NCBI GenBank assembly: GCA_032622095.1
Contig: CP136069.1
Coordinates: 35,564,194 to 35,628,193 of the forward strand
Source of the DNA: Siphonodentalium dalli
Lineage: Eukaryota; Mollusca; Scaphopoda; Gadilida; Siphonodentaliidae
Reading direction: 5' to 3'
Length of the DNA stretch: 64,000 nucleotides
Below, in pieces: positions 12,869-26,838 of this stretch. Within the stretch, counting starts at the first letter, position 1, and every line of letters starts with the position of its first letter. Position numbers and translations under genes: made by a program. A model generated the notes under the pieces. That model worked only from the letters and a program-made list of their open reading frames with translations, had not been told where the DNA came from and made no database searches.

Positions 12869-15865
12869 TTGCTAATGAGCAGGGGTTGGGAGTTGGATAA
12901 TTGGGGTGGGGCAGGCTGTTTGAGGCCCCATAAAATGCCCAGTATTTTTGAAAGCGACTGTACTTTGCATATGCACAGGCAAAATCCCTTTAACGTTTTG
13001 GACACTTTTATCGTATCAATGTGCAAGCAGGCATGTTTCGCGATAGGACGGCACATTCGGTCGCAGGCCGGACCTCACGGTTTGGCTAATGAGCAGGGGT
13101 TGGAAGTTGGATAATTGGGGTGGGGCAGGCTGTTTGAGGCCCCATAAAATACCTAGTATTTTTGAAAGCGACTGTACTTTGCATCTGCACGGGCAAAATC
13201 CCTTTAACGTTTTGGACACTTTTATCGTATCAATGTTCAAGCAGGCATGTTTCGCGATAGGACGGCACATTCGGTCGCAGGCCGGACCTCACGGTTTGGC
13301 TAATGAGCAGGGGTTGGGAGTTGGATAATTGGGGTGGGGCAGGCTGTTTGAGGCCCCATAAAATGCCCAGTATTTTTGAAAGCGACTGTACTTTGCATCT
13401 GCACGGGCAAAATCCCTTTAACGTTTTGGACACTTTTATCGTATCAATGTGCAAGCAGGCATGTTTCGCAATAGGACGGCACATTCGGTCGCAGGCCGGA
13501 CCTCACGGTTTGGCTAATGAGCAGGGGTTGGGAGTTGGATAATTGGGGTGGGGCAGGCTGTTTGAGGCCCCATAAAATACCTAGTATTTTTGAAAGCGAC
13601 TGTACTTTGCATCTGCACGGGCAAAATCCCTTTAACGTTTTGGACACTGTTATCGCATCAATGTGCAAGCAGGCATGTTTCGCGATAGGACGGCACATTC
13701 GGTCGCAGGCCGGACCTCACGGTTTGGCTAATGAGCAGGGGATGGGAGTTGGATAATTGGGGTGGGGCAGGCTGTTTGAGGCCCCATAAAATGCCCAGTA
13801 TTTTTGAAAGCGACTGTACTTTGCATCTGCACGGGCAAAATCCCTTTAACGTTTTGGACACTTTTATCGTATCAATGTGCAAGCAGGCATGTTTCGCGAT
13901 AGGATGGCACATTCGGTCGCAGGCCGGACCTCACGGTTTGGCTAATGAGCAGGGGTTGGGAGTTGGATAATTGGGGTGGGGCAGGCTGTTTGAGGCCCCA
14001 TAAAATGCCCAGTATTTTTGAAAGCGACTGTACTTTGCATCTGCACGGGCAAAATCCCTTTAACGTTTTGGACACTTTTATCGTATCAATGTGCAAGCAG
14101 GCATGTTTCGCGATAGGATGGCACATTCGGTCGCAGGCCGGACCTCACGGTTTGGCTAATGAGCAGGGGTTGGGAGTTGGATAATTGGGGTGGGGTAGGC
14201 TGTTTGAGGCCCCATAAAATGCCCAGTATTTTTGAAAGCGACTGTACTTTGCATCTGCACGGGCAAAATCCCTTTAACGTTTTGGACACTTTTATCGTAT
14301 CAATGTGCAAGCAGGCATGTTTCGCGATAGGACAGCACATTCGGTCGCAGGCCGGACCTCACGGTTTTGCTAATGAGCAGGGGTTGGGAGTTGGATAATT
14401 GGGGTGGGGCAGGCTGTTTGAGGCCCCATAAAATGCCCAGTATTTTTGAAAGCGACTGTACTTTGCATATGCACAGGCAAAATCCCTTTAACGTTTTGGA
14501 CACTTTTATCGTATCAATGTGCAAGCAGGCATGTTTCGCGATAGGACGGCACATTCGGTCGCAGGCCGGACCTCACGGTTTGGCTAATGAGCAGGGGTTG
14601 GAAGTTGGATAATTGGGGTGGGGCAGGCTGTTTGAGGCCCCATAAAATACCTAGTATTTTTGAAAGCGACTGTACTTTGCATCTGCACGGGCAAAATCCC
14701 TTTAACGTTTTGGACACTTTTATCGTATCAATGTTCAAGCAGGCATGTTTCGCGATAGGACGGCACATTCGGTCGCAGGCCGGACCTCACGGTTTGGCTA
14801 ATGAGCAGGGGTTGGGAGTTGGATAATTGGGGTGGGGCAGGCTGTTTGAAGCCCCATAAAATGCCCAGTATTTTTGAAAGCGACTGTACTTTGCATCTGC
14901 ACGGGCAAAATCCCTTTAACGTTTTGGACACTTTTATCGTATCAATGTGCAAGCAGGCATGTTTCGCAATAGGACGGCTCATTCGGTCGCAGGCCGGACC
15001 TCACGGTTTGGCTAATGAGCAGGGGTTGGGAGTTGGATAATTGGGGTGGGGCAGGCTGTTTGAGGCCCCATAAAATACCTAGTATTTTTGAAAGCGACTG
15101 TACTTTGCATCTGCACGGGCAAAATCCCTTTAACGTTTTGGACACTGTTATCGCATCAATGTGCAAGCAGGCATGTTTCGCGATAGGACGGCACATTCGG
15201 TCGCAGGCCGGACCTCACGGTTTGGCTAATGAGCAGGGGATGGGAGTTGGATAATTGGGGTGGGGCAGGCTGTTTGAGGCCCCATAAAATGCCCAGTATT
15301 TTTGAAAGCGACTGTACTTTGCATCTGCACGGGCAAAATCCCTTTAACGTTTTGGACACTTTTATCGTATCAATGTGCAAGCAGGCATGTTTCGCGATAG
15401 GATGGCACATTCGGTCGCAGGCCGAACCTCACGGTTTGGCTAATGAGCAGGGGTTGGGAGTTGGATAATTGGGGTGGGGCAGGCTGTTTGAGGCCCCATA
15501 AAATGCCCAGTATTTTTGAAAGCGACTGTACTTTGCATCTGCACGGGCAAAATCCCTTTAACGTTTTGGACACTTTTATCGTATCAATGTGCAAGCAGGC
15601 ATGTTTCGCGATAGGACGGCACATTCGGTCGCAGGCCGGACCTCACGGTTTGGCTAATGAGCAGGGGTTGGGAGTTGGATAATTGGGGTGGGGTAGGCTG
15701 TTTGAGGCCCCATAAAATGCCCAGTATTTTTGAAAGCGACTGTACTTTGCATATGCACAGGCAAAATCCCTTTAACGTTTTGGACACTTTTATCGTATCA
15801 AAGTGCAAGCAGGCATGTTTCGCGATAGGACGGCACATTCGGTCGCAGGCCGGACCTCACGGTTT
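12869..15865 (+). repeat. 7-monomer HOR (1498 bp), two copies
   Basis: Series 12869-14366 recurs at 14367-15865. The marker 'cactgttatcgcatc' occurs near 13646 and 15144, and 'gcaggggatggg' follows one monomer later in both. The offset is exactly seven monomers. Confidence 0.85.
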
Positions 15866-18800
15866 GGCTAATGAGCAGGGGTTGGGAGTTGGATAATTGG
15901 GGTGGGGCAGGCTGTTTGAGGCCCCATAAAATACCTAGTATTTTTGAAAGCGACTGTACTTTGCATCTGCACAGGCAAAATCCCTTTAACGTTTTGGACA
16001 CTTTTATCGTATCAATGTGCAAGCAGGCATGTTTCGCGATAGAACGGCACATTCGGTCGCAGGCCGAACCTCACGGTTTGGCTAATGAGCAGGGGTTGGG
16101 AATTGGATAATTGGGGTGGGGCAGGCTGTTTGAGGCCCCATAAAATGCCCAGTATTTTTGAAAGCGACTGTACTTTGCATCTGCCCGGGTAAAATCCCTT
16201 TAACGTTTAGGACACTTGTATCGTATCAATGTGAAAGCAGGCATGTTTCGCGATAGGACGGCACATTCGGTCGCAGGCCGGACCTCACGGTTTGGCTAAT
16301 GAGCAGGGGTTGGGAGTTGGATAATTGGGGTGGGGCAGGCTGTTTGAGGCCCCATAAAATACCTAGTATTTTTGAAAGCGACTGTACTTTGCATCTGCAC
16401 GGGCAAAATCCCTTTAACGTTTTGGACACTTTTATCGCATCAATGTGCAAGCAGGCATGTTTCGCGATAGGACAGCACATTCGGTCGCAGGCCGGACCTC
16501 ACGGTTTTGCTAATGAGCAGGGGTTGGGAGTTGGATAATTGGGGTGGGGCAGGCTGTTTGAGGCCCCATAAAATGCCCAGTATTTTTGAAAGCGACTGTA
16601 CTTTGCATATGCCCGGGTAAAATCCCTTTAACGTTTAGGACACTTGTATCGTATCAATGTGCAAGCAGGCATGTTTCGCGATAGGACGGCACATTCGGTC
16701 GCAGGCCGAACGTCACGGTTTGGCTAATGAGCAGGGGTTGGGAGTTGGATAATTGGGGTGGGGCAGGCTGTTTGAGGCCCCATAAAATGCCCCGTATTTT
16801 TGAAAGCGACTGTACTTTGCATCTGCCCGGGTAAAATCCCTTTAACGTTTAGGACACTTGTATCGTATCAATGTGAAAGCAGGCATGTTTCGCGATAGGC
16901 CGGCACATTCGGTCGCAGGCCGGACCTCACGGTTTGGCTAATGAGCAGGGGTTGGGAGTTGGATAATTGGGGTGGGGCAGGCTGTTTGAGGCCCCATAAA
17001 ATACCTAGTATTTTTGAAAGCGACTGTACTTTGCATCTGCACAGGCAAAATCCCTTTAACGTTTTGGACACTTTTATCGTATCAATGTGCAAGCAGGCAT
17101 GTTTCGCGATAGAACGGCACATTCGGTCGCAGGCCGAACCTCACGGTTTGGCTAATGAGCAGGGGTTGGGAATTGGATAATTGGGGTGGGGCAGGCTGTT
17201 TGAGGCCCCATAAAATGCCCAGTATTTTTGAAAGCGACTGTACTTTGCATCTGCCCGGGTAAAATCCCTTTAACGTTTAGGACACTTGTATCGTATCAAT
17301 GTGAAAGCAGGCATGTTTCGCGATAGGACGGCACATTCGGTCGCAGGCCGGACCTCACGGTTTGGCTAATGAGCAGGGGTTGGGAGTTGGATAATTGGGG
17401 TGGGGCAGGCTGTTTGAGGCCCCATAAAATACCTAGTATTTTTGAAAGCGACTGTACTTTGCATCTGCACGGGCAAAATCCCTTTAACGTTTTGGACACT
17501 TTTATCGCATCAATGTGCAAGCAGGCATGTTTCGCGATAGGACAGCACATTCGGTCGCAGGCCGGACCTCACGGTTTTGCTAATGAGCAGGGGTTGGGAG
17601 TTGGATAATTGGGGTGGGGCAGGCTGTTTGAGGCCCCATAAAATGCCCAGTATTTTTGAAAGCGACTGTACTTTGCATATGCCCGGGTAAAATCCCTTTA
17701 ACGTTTAGGACACTTGTATCGTATCAATGTGCAAGCAGGCATGTTTCGCGATAGGACGGCACATTCGGTCGCAGGCCGAACGTCACGGTTTGGCTAATGA
17801 GCAGGGGTTGGGAGTTGGATAATTGGGGTGGGGCAGGCTGTTTGAGGCCCCATAAAATGCCCAGTATTTTTGAAAGCGACTGTACTTTGCATCTGCCCGG
17901 GTAAAATCCCTTTAACGTTTAGGACACTTGTATCGTATCAATGTGAAAGCAGGCATGTTTCGCGATAGGCCGGCACATTCGGTCGCAGGCCGGACCTCAC
18001 GGTTTGGCTAATGAGCAGGGGTTGGGAATTGGATAATAGGGGTGGGGCAGGCTGTTTGAGGCCCCATAAAATGCCCAGTATTTTTGAAAGCGACTGTACT
18101 TTGCATCTGCACGGGCAAAATCCCTTTAACGTTTTGGACACTTGTATCGTATCAATGTGAAAGCAGGCATGTTTCGCGATAGGACGGCACATTCGGTCGC
18201 AGGCCGGACCTCACGGTTTGGCTAATGAGCAGGGGTTGGGAGTTGGATAATTGGGGTGGGGCAGGCTGTTTGAGGCCCCATAAAATACCTAGTATTTTTG
18301 AAAGCGACTGTACTTTGCATCTGCACGGGCAAAATCCCTTTAACGTTTTGGACACTGTTATCGCATCAATGTGCAAGCAGGCATGTTTCGCGATAGGACG
18401 GCACATTCGGTCGCAGGCCGGACCTCACGGTTTGGCTAATGAGCAGGGGATGGGAGTTGGATAATTGGGGTGGGGCAGGCTGTTTGAGGCCCCATAAAAT
18501 GCCCAGTATTTTTGAAAGCGACTGTACTTTGCATCTGCACGGGCAAAATCCCTTTAACGTTTTGGACACTTTTATCGTATCAATGTGCAAGCAGGCATGT
18601 TTCGCGATAGGATGGCACATTCGGTCGCAGGCCGGACCTCACGGTTTGGCTAATGAGCAGGGGTTGGGAGTTGGATAATTGGGGTGGGGCAGGCTGTTTG
18701 AGGCCCCATAAAATGCCCAGTATTTTTGAAAGCGACTGTACTTTGCATCTGCACGGGCAAAATCCCTTTAACGTTTTGGACACTTTTATCGTATCAATGT

Positions 18801-19930
18801 GCAAGCAGGCATGTTTCGCGATAGGACGGCACATTCGGTCGCAGGCCGGACCTCACGGTTTGGCTAATGAGCAGGGGTTGGGAGTTGGATAATTGGGGTG
18901 GGGTAGGCTGTTTGAGGCCCCATAAAATGCCCAGTATTTTTGAAAGCGACTGTACTTTGCATATGCACAGGCAAAATCCCTTTAACGTTTTGGACACTTT
19001 TATCGTATCAAAGTGCAAGCAGGCATGTTTCGCGATAGGACGGCACATTCGGTCGCAGGCCGGACCTCACGGTTTGGCTAATGAGCAGGGGTTGGGAGTT
19101 GGATAATTGGGGTGGGGCAGGCTGTTTGAGGCCCCATAAAATACCTAGTATTTTTGAAAGCGACTGTACTTTGCATCTGCACAGGCAAAATCCCTTTAAC
19201 GTTTTGGACACTTTTATCGTATCAATGTGCAAGCAGGCATGTTTCGCGATAGAACGGCACATTCGGTCGCAGGCCGAACCTCACGGTTTGGCTAATGAGC
19301 AGGGGTTGGGAATTGGATAATTGGGGTGGGGCAGGCTGTTTGAGGCCCCATAAAATGCCCAGTATTTTTGAAAGCGACTGTACTTTGCATCTGCCCGGGT
19401 AAAATCCCTTTAACGTTTAGGACACTTGTATCGTATCAATGTGAAAGCAGGCATGTTTCGCGATAGGACGGCACATTCGGTCGCAGGCCGGACCTCACGG
19501 TTTGGCTAATGAGCAGGGGTTGGGAGTTGGATAATTGGGGTGGGGCAGGCTGTTTGAGGCCCCATAAAATACCTAGTATTTTTGAAAGCGACTGTACTTT
19601 GCATCTGCACGGGCAAAATCCCTTTAACGTTTTGGACACTTTTATCGCATCAATGTGCAAGCAGGCATGTTTCGCGATAGGACAGCACATTCGGTCGCAG
19701 GCCGGACCTCACGGTTTTGCTAATGAGCAGGGGTTGGGAGTTGGATAATTGGGGTGGGGCAGGCTGTTTGAGGCCCCATAAAATGCCCAGTATTTTTGAA
19801 AGCGACTGTACTTTGCATATGCCCGGGTAAAATCCCTTTAACGTTTAGGACACTTGTATCGTATCAATGTGAAAGCAGGCATGTTTCGCGATAGGCCGGC
19901 ACATTCGGTCGCAGGCCGGACCTCACGGTT
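15015..19930 (+). repeat. 15-monomer duplication, offset 3210 bp
   Basis: Markers recur 3210 bp apart: 'cactgttatcgcatc' at about 15144 and 18354, and 'gatagaacggcac' at about 16041 and 19251. This block contains the 1070-bp HOR, whose second copy is absent from the downstream series, so amplification was nested. Confidence 0.8.
15871..18010 (+). repeat. 5-monomer HOR (1070 bp), two copies
   Basis: The marker 'cgcgatagaacggcac' lies near 16041 and 17111. 'ccgaacgtcacgg' and the CATATGCCCGGG variant follow in the same order in each copy. The offset is 5 x 214. Confidence 0.85.
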
Positions 19931-22900
19931 TGGCTAATGAGCAGGGGTTGGGAATTGGATAATAGGGGTGGGGCAGGCTGTTTGAGGCCCCATAAAATGC
20001 CCAGTATTTTTGAAAGCGACTGTACTTTGCATCTGCACGGGCAAAATCCCTTTAACGTTTTGGACACTTGTATCGTATCAATGTGAAAGCAGGCATGTTT
20101 CGCGATAGGACGGCACATTCGGTCGCAGGCCGGACCTCACGGTTTGGCTAATGAGCAGGGGTTGGGAGTTGGATAATTAGGGTGGGGCAGGCTGTTTGAG
20201 GCCCCATAAAATGCCCAGTATTTTTGAAAGCGACTGTACTTTGCATCTGCACGGGCAAAATCCCTTTGACGTTTTGGACACTTTTATCGTATCAATGTGC
20301 AAGCAGGCATGTTTCGCGATAGGACAGCACATTCGGTCGCAGGCCGGACCTCACGGTTTGGCTAATGAGCAGGGGTTGGGAGTTGGATAATTGGGGTGGG
20401 GCAGGCTGTTTGAGGCCCCATAAAATGCCCAGTATTTTTGAAAGCGACTGTACATTGCATCTGCACGGGCAAAATCCCTTTAAGGTTTTGGACTCTTTTA
20501 TCGTATCAATGTGCAAGCAGGCATGTTTCGCGATAGGACGGCACATTCGGTCGCAGGCCGGACCTCACGGTTTGGCTAATGAGCAGGGGTTGGAAGTTGG
20601 AAACTTGGGGTGGGGCAGGCTGTTTGAGGCCCCATAAAATACCTAGTATTTTTGAAAGCGACTGTACTTCTCATCTGCATGGGCAAAATCCCTTTAACGT
20701 TTTGGACACTTTTATCGTATTAATGTGCAAGCAGGCATGTTTCGCGATAGTACGGCACATTCGGTCGCAGGCCGGACCTCACGGTTTGGCTAATGAGCAG
20801 GGGTTGGGAGTTGGATAATTGGGGTGGGGCAGGCTGTTTGAGGCCCCATAAAATGCCCAGTATTTTTGAAAGCGACTGTACGTTGCATATGCACAGGCAA
20901 AATCCCTTTAACGTTTTGGACACTTTTATCGTATCAATGTGCAAGCAGGCATGTTTCGCGATAGGACGGCACATTCGGTCGCAGGCCGGACCTCACGGTT
21001 TGGCTAATGAGCAGGGGTTGCAAGTTGGATAATTGGGGTGGGGCAGGCTGTTTGAGGCCCCATAAAATACCTAGTATTTTTGAAAGCGACTGTACTTTGC
21101 ATCTGCACGTGCACAATCCCTTTAAAGTTTTGGACACTTGTATCGTATCAATGTGCAAGCAGGCATGTTTCGCGATAGGACGGCACATTCGGTCGCAGGC
21201 CGGACCTCACGGTTTGGCTAATGAGCAGGGGTTGGGAGTTGGATAATTGGGGTGGGGCAGGCTGTTTGATGCCCCATAAAATACCTAGTATTTTTGAAAG
21301 CGACTGTACTTTGCATCTGCACGGGCAAAACCCCTTTAACGTTTTGGACACTTTTATCGTATCAATGTGAAAGCAGGCATGTTTCGCGATAGGACGGCAC
21401 ATTCGGTCGCAGGCCGAACCTCACGGTTTGGCTAATGAGCAGGGGTTGGGAATTGGATAATTGGGGTGGGGCAGGCTGTTTGAGACCCCATAAAATGCCC
21501 AGTATTTTTGAAAGCGACTGTACTTTGCATCTGCACGGGCAAAATCCCTTAACGTTTTGGACACTTGTATCGTATCAATGTGCAAGCAGGCATGTTTCGC
21601 GATAGGACGGCACATTCGGTCGCAGGCCGGACCTCACGGTTTGGCTAATGAGCAGGGGTTGGGAGTTGGATAATTAGGGTGGGGCAGGCTGTTTGAGGCC
21701 CCATAAAATGCCCAGTATTTTTGAAAGCGACTGCACATTGCATCTGCACTGGCAAAATCCCTTTGACGTTTTGGACACTTTTATCGTATCAATGTGCAAG
21801 CAGGCATGTATCGCGATAGGACAGCACATTCGGTCGCAGGCCGGACCTCACGGTTTGGCTAATGAGCAGGGGTTGGGATTTGGATAATTGGGGTGGGGCA
21901 GGCTGTTTGAGGCCCCATAAAATGCCTAGTATTTTTGAAAGCGACTGTACTTTGCATCTGCACGGGCAAAATCCCTTAACGTTTTGGACACTTGTATCGT
22001 ATTAATGTGAAAGCAGGCATGTTTCGCGATAGGACGGCACATTCGGTCGCAGGCCGGACCTCACGGTTTGGCTAATGAGCAGGGGTTGGGAGTTGGATAA
22101 TTAGGGTGGGGCAGGCTGTTTGAGGCCCCATAAAATGCCCAGTATTTTTGAAAGCGACTGCACATTGCATCTGCACGGGCAAAATCCCTTTGACGTTTTG
22201 GACTCTTTTATCGTATCAATGTGCAAGCAGGCATGTTTCGCGATAGGACGGCACATTCGGTCGCAGGCCGGACCTCACGGTTTGGCTAATGAGCAGGGGT
22301 TGGAAGTTGGAAACTTGGGGTGGGGCAGGCTGTTTGAGGCCCCATAAAATACCTAGTATTTTTGAAAGCGACTGTACTTCTCATTTGCATGGGCAAAATC
22401 CCTTTAACGTTTTGGACACTTTTATCGTATTAATGTGCAAGCAGGCATGTTTCGCGATAGTACGGCACATTCGGTCGCAGGCCGGACCTCACGGTTTGGC
22501 TAATGAGCAGGGGTTGGGAGTTGGATAATTGGGGTGGGGCAGGCTGTTTGAGGCCCCATAAAATGCCCAGTATTTTTGAAAGCGACTGTACTTTGCATCT
22601 GCACGGGCAAAATCCCTTTAACGTTTTGGACACTTTTATCGTATCAATGTGCAAGCAGGCATGTTTCGCGATAGGACGGCACATTCGGTCGCAGGCCGGA
22701 CCTCACGGTTTGGCTAATGAGCAGGGGTTGGGAGTTGGATAATTGGGGTGGGGTAGGCTGTTTGAGGCCCCATAAAATGCCCAGTATTTTTGAAAGCGAC
22801 TGTACTTTGCATATGCACAGGCAAAATCCCTTTAACGTTTTGGACACTTTTATCGTATCAAAGTGCAAGCAGGCATGTTTCGCGATAGGACGGCACATTC

Positions 22901-25900
22901 GGTCGCAGGCCGGACCTCACGGTTTGGCTAATGAGCAGGGGTTGGGAGTTGGATAATTGGGGTGGGGCAGGCTGTTTGAGGCCCCATAAAATACCTAGTA
23001 TTTTTGAAAGCGACTGTACTTTGCATCTGCACAGGCAAAATCCCTTTAACGTTTTGGACACTTTTATCGTATCAATGTGCAAGCAGGCATGTTTCGCGAT
23101 AGAACGGCACATTCGGTCGCAGGCCGAACCTCACGGTTTGGCTAATGAGCAGGGGTTGGGAATTGGATAATTGGGGTGGGGCAGGCTGTTTGAGGCCCCA
23201 TAAAATGCCCAGTATTTTTGAAAGCGACTGTACTTTGCATCTGCCCGGGTAAAATCCCTTTAACGTTTAGGACACTTGTATCGTATCAATGTGAAAGCAG
23301 GCATGTTTCGCGATAGGACGGCACATTCGGTCGCAGGCCGGACCTCACGGTTTGGCTAATGAGCAGGGGTTGGGAGTTGGATAATTGGGGTGGGGCAGGC
23401 TGTTTGAGGCCCCATAAAATACCTAGTATTTTTGAAAGCGACTGTACTTTGCATCTGCACGGGCAAAATCCCTTTAACGTTTTGGACACTTTTATCGCAT
23501 CAATGTGCAAGCAGGCATGTTTCGCGATAGGACAGCACATTCGGTCGCAGGCCGGACCTCACGGTTTTGCTAATGAGCAGGGGTTGGGAGTTGGATAATT
23601 GGGGTGGGGCAGGCTGTTTGAGGCCCCATAAAATGCCCAGTATTTTTGAAAGCGACTGTACTTTGCATATGCCCGGGTAAAATCCCTTTAACGTTTAGGA
23701 CACTTGTATCGTATCAATGTGCAAGCAGGCATGTTTCGCGATAGGACGGCACATTCGGTCGCAGGCCGAACGTCACGGTTTGGCTAATGAGCAGGGGTTG
23801 GGAGTTGGATAATTGGGGTGGGGCAGGCTGTTTGAGGCCCCATAAAATGCCCAGTATTTTTGAAAGCGACTGTACTTTGCATCTGCCCGGGTAAAATCCC
23901 TTTAACGTTTAGGACACTTGTATCGTATCAATGTGAAAGCAGGCATGTTTCGCGATAGGCCGGCACATTCGGTCGCAGGCCGGACCTCACGGTTTGGCTA
24001 ATGAGCAGGGGTTGGGAATTGGATAATAGGGGTGGGGCAGGCTGTTTGAGGCCCCATAAAATGCCCAGTATTTTTGAAAGCGACTGTACTTTGCATCTGC
24101 ACGGGCAAAATCCCTTTAACGTTTTGGACACTTGTATCGTATCAATGTGAAAGCAGGCATGTTTCGCGATAGGACGGCACATTCGGTCGCAGGCCGGACC
24201 TCACGGTTTGGCTAATGAGCAGGTGTTGGGAGTTGGATAATTAGGGTGGGGCAGGCTGTTTGAGGCCCCATAAAATGCCCAGTATTTTTGAAAGCGACTG
24301 TACTTTGCATCTGCACGGGCAAAATCCCTTTGACGTTTTGGACACTTTTATCGTATCAATGTGCAAGCAGGCATGTTTCGCGATAGGACAGCACATTCGG
24401 TCGCAGGCCGGACCTCACGGTTTGGCTAATGAGCAGGGGTTGGGAGTTGGATAATTGGGGTGGGGCAGGCTGTTTGATGCCCCATAAAATGCCCAGTATT
24501 TTTGAAAGCGACTGTACATTGCATCTGCACGGGCAAAATCCCTTTAAGGTTTTGGACTCTTTTATCGTATCAATGTGCAAGCAGGCATGTTTCGCGATAG
24601 GACGGCACATTCGGTCGCAGGCCGGACCTCACGGTTTGGCTAATGAGCAGGGGTTGGAAGTTGGAAACTTGGGGTGGGGCAGGCTGTTTGAGGCCCCATA
24701 AAATACCTAGTATTTTTGAAAGCGACTGTACTTCTCATCTGCATGGGCAAAATCCCTTTAACGTTTTGGACACTTTTATCGTATTAATGTGCAAGCAGGC
24801 ATGTTTCGCGATAGTACGGCACATTCGGTCGCAGGCCGGACCTCACGGTTTGGCTAATGAGCAGGGGTTGGGAGTTGGATAATTGGGGTGGGGCAGGCTG
24901 TTTGAGGCCCCATAAAATGCCCAGTATTTTTGAAAGCGACTGTACGTTGCATATGCACAGGCAAAATCCCTTTAACGTTTTGGACACTTTTATCGTATCA
25001 ATGTGCAAGCAGGCATGTTTCGCGATAGGACGGCACATTCGGTCGCAGGCCGGACCTCACGGTTTGGCTAATGAGCAGGGGTTGCAAGTTGGATAATTGG
25101 GGTGGGGCAGGCTGTTTGAGGCCCCATAAAATACCTAGTATTTTTGAAAGCGACTGTACTTTGCATCTGCACGTGCACAATCCCTTTAAAGTTTTGGACA
25201 CTTGTATCGTATCAATGTGCAAGCAGGCATGTTTCGCGATAGGACGGCACATTCGGTCGCAGGCCGGACCTCACGGTTTGGCTAATGAGCAGGGGTTGGG
25301 AGTTGGATAATTGGGGTGGGGCAGGCTGTTTGATGCCCCATAAAATACCTAGTATTTTTGAAAGCGACTGTACTTTGCATCTGCACGGGCAAAACCCCTT
25401 TAACGTTTTGGACACTTTTATCGTATCAATGTGAAAGCAGGCATGTTTCGCGATAGGACGGCACATTCGGTCGCAGGCCGAACCTCACGGTTTGGCTAAT
25501 GAGCAGGGGTTGGGAATTGGATAATTGGGGTGGGGCAGGCTGTTTGAGACCCCATAAAATGCCCAGTATTTTTGAAAGCGACTGTACTTTGCATCTGCAC
25601 GGGCAAAATCCCTTAACGTTTTGGACACTTGTATCGTATCAATGTGCAAGCAGGCATGTTTCGCGATAGGACGGCACATTCGGTCGCAGGCCGGACCTCA
25701 CGGTTTGGCTAATGAGCAGGGGTTGGGAGTTGGATAATTAGGGTGGGGCAGGCTGTTTGAGGCCCCATAAAATGCCCAGTATTTTTGAAAGCGACTGCAC
25801 ATTGCATCTGCACGGGCAAAATCCCTTTGACGTTTTGGACACTTTTATCGTATCAATGTGCAAGCAGGCATGTTTCGCGATAGGACAGCACATTCGGTCG

Positions 25901-26838
25901 CAGGCCGGACCTCACGGTTTGGCTAATGAGCAGGGGTTGGGAGTTGGATAATTGGGGTGGGGCAGGCTGTTTGAGGCCCCATAAAATACCTAGTATTTTT
26001 GAAAGCGACTGTACTTTGCATCTGCACGGGCAAAATCCCTTAACGTTTTGGACACTTGTATCGTATCAATGTGAAAGCAGGCATGTTTCGCGATAGGACG
26101 GCACATTCGGTCGCAGGCCGGACCTCACGGTTTGGCTAATGAGCAGGGGTTGGGAGTTGGATAATTAGGGTGGGGCAGGCTGTTTGAGGCCCCATAAAAT
26201 GCCCAGTATTTTTGAAAGCGACTGCACATTGCATCTGCACGGGCAAAATCCCTTTGACGTTTTGGACACTTTTATCGTATCAATGTGCAAGCAGGCATGT
26301 ATCGCGATAGGACAGCACATTCGGTCGCAGGCCGGACCTCACGGTTTGGCTAATGAGCAGGGGTTGGGATTTGGATAATTGGGGTGGGGCAGGCTGTTTG
26401 AGGCCCCATAAAATGCCTAGTATTTTTGAAAGCGACTGTACTTTGCATCTGCACGGGCAAAATCCCTTAACGTTTTGGACACTTGTATCGTATTAATGTG
26501 AAAGCAGGCATGTTTCGCGATAGGACGGCACATTCGGTCGCAGGCCGGACCTCACGGTTTGGCTAATGAGCAGGGGTTGGGAGTTGGATAATTAGGGTGG
26601 GGCAGGCTGTTTGAGGCCCCATAAAATGCCCAGTATTTTTGAAAGCGACTGCACATTGCATCTGCACGGGCAAAATCCCTTTGACGTTTTGGACTCTTTT
26701 ATCGTATCAATGTGCAAGCAGGCATGTTTCGCGATAGGACGGCACATTCGGTCGCAGGCCGGACCTCACGGTTTGGCTAATGAGCAGGGGTTGGAAGTTG
26801 GAAACTTGGGGTGGGGCAGGCTGTTTGAGGCCCCATAA
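18653..26838 (+). repeat. 18- to 21-monomer duplications, offsets 3850, 4064 and 4491 bp
   Basis: The series 18.65-22.7 kb matches 22.5-26.8 kb. The offset is 3850 bp up to about 19.7 kb ('gatagaacggcac' 19251 and 23101), then 4064 bp ('gataattagggtgg' monomer 20196 and 24260), then 4491 bp (22120 and 26611). The jumps of 214 and 427 bp are the gain or loss of one and of two whole monomers between copies. Confidence 0.8.
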
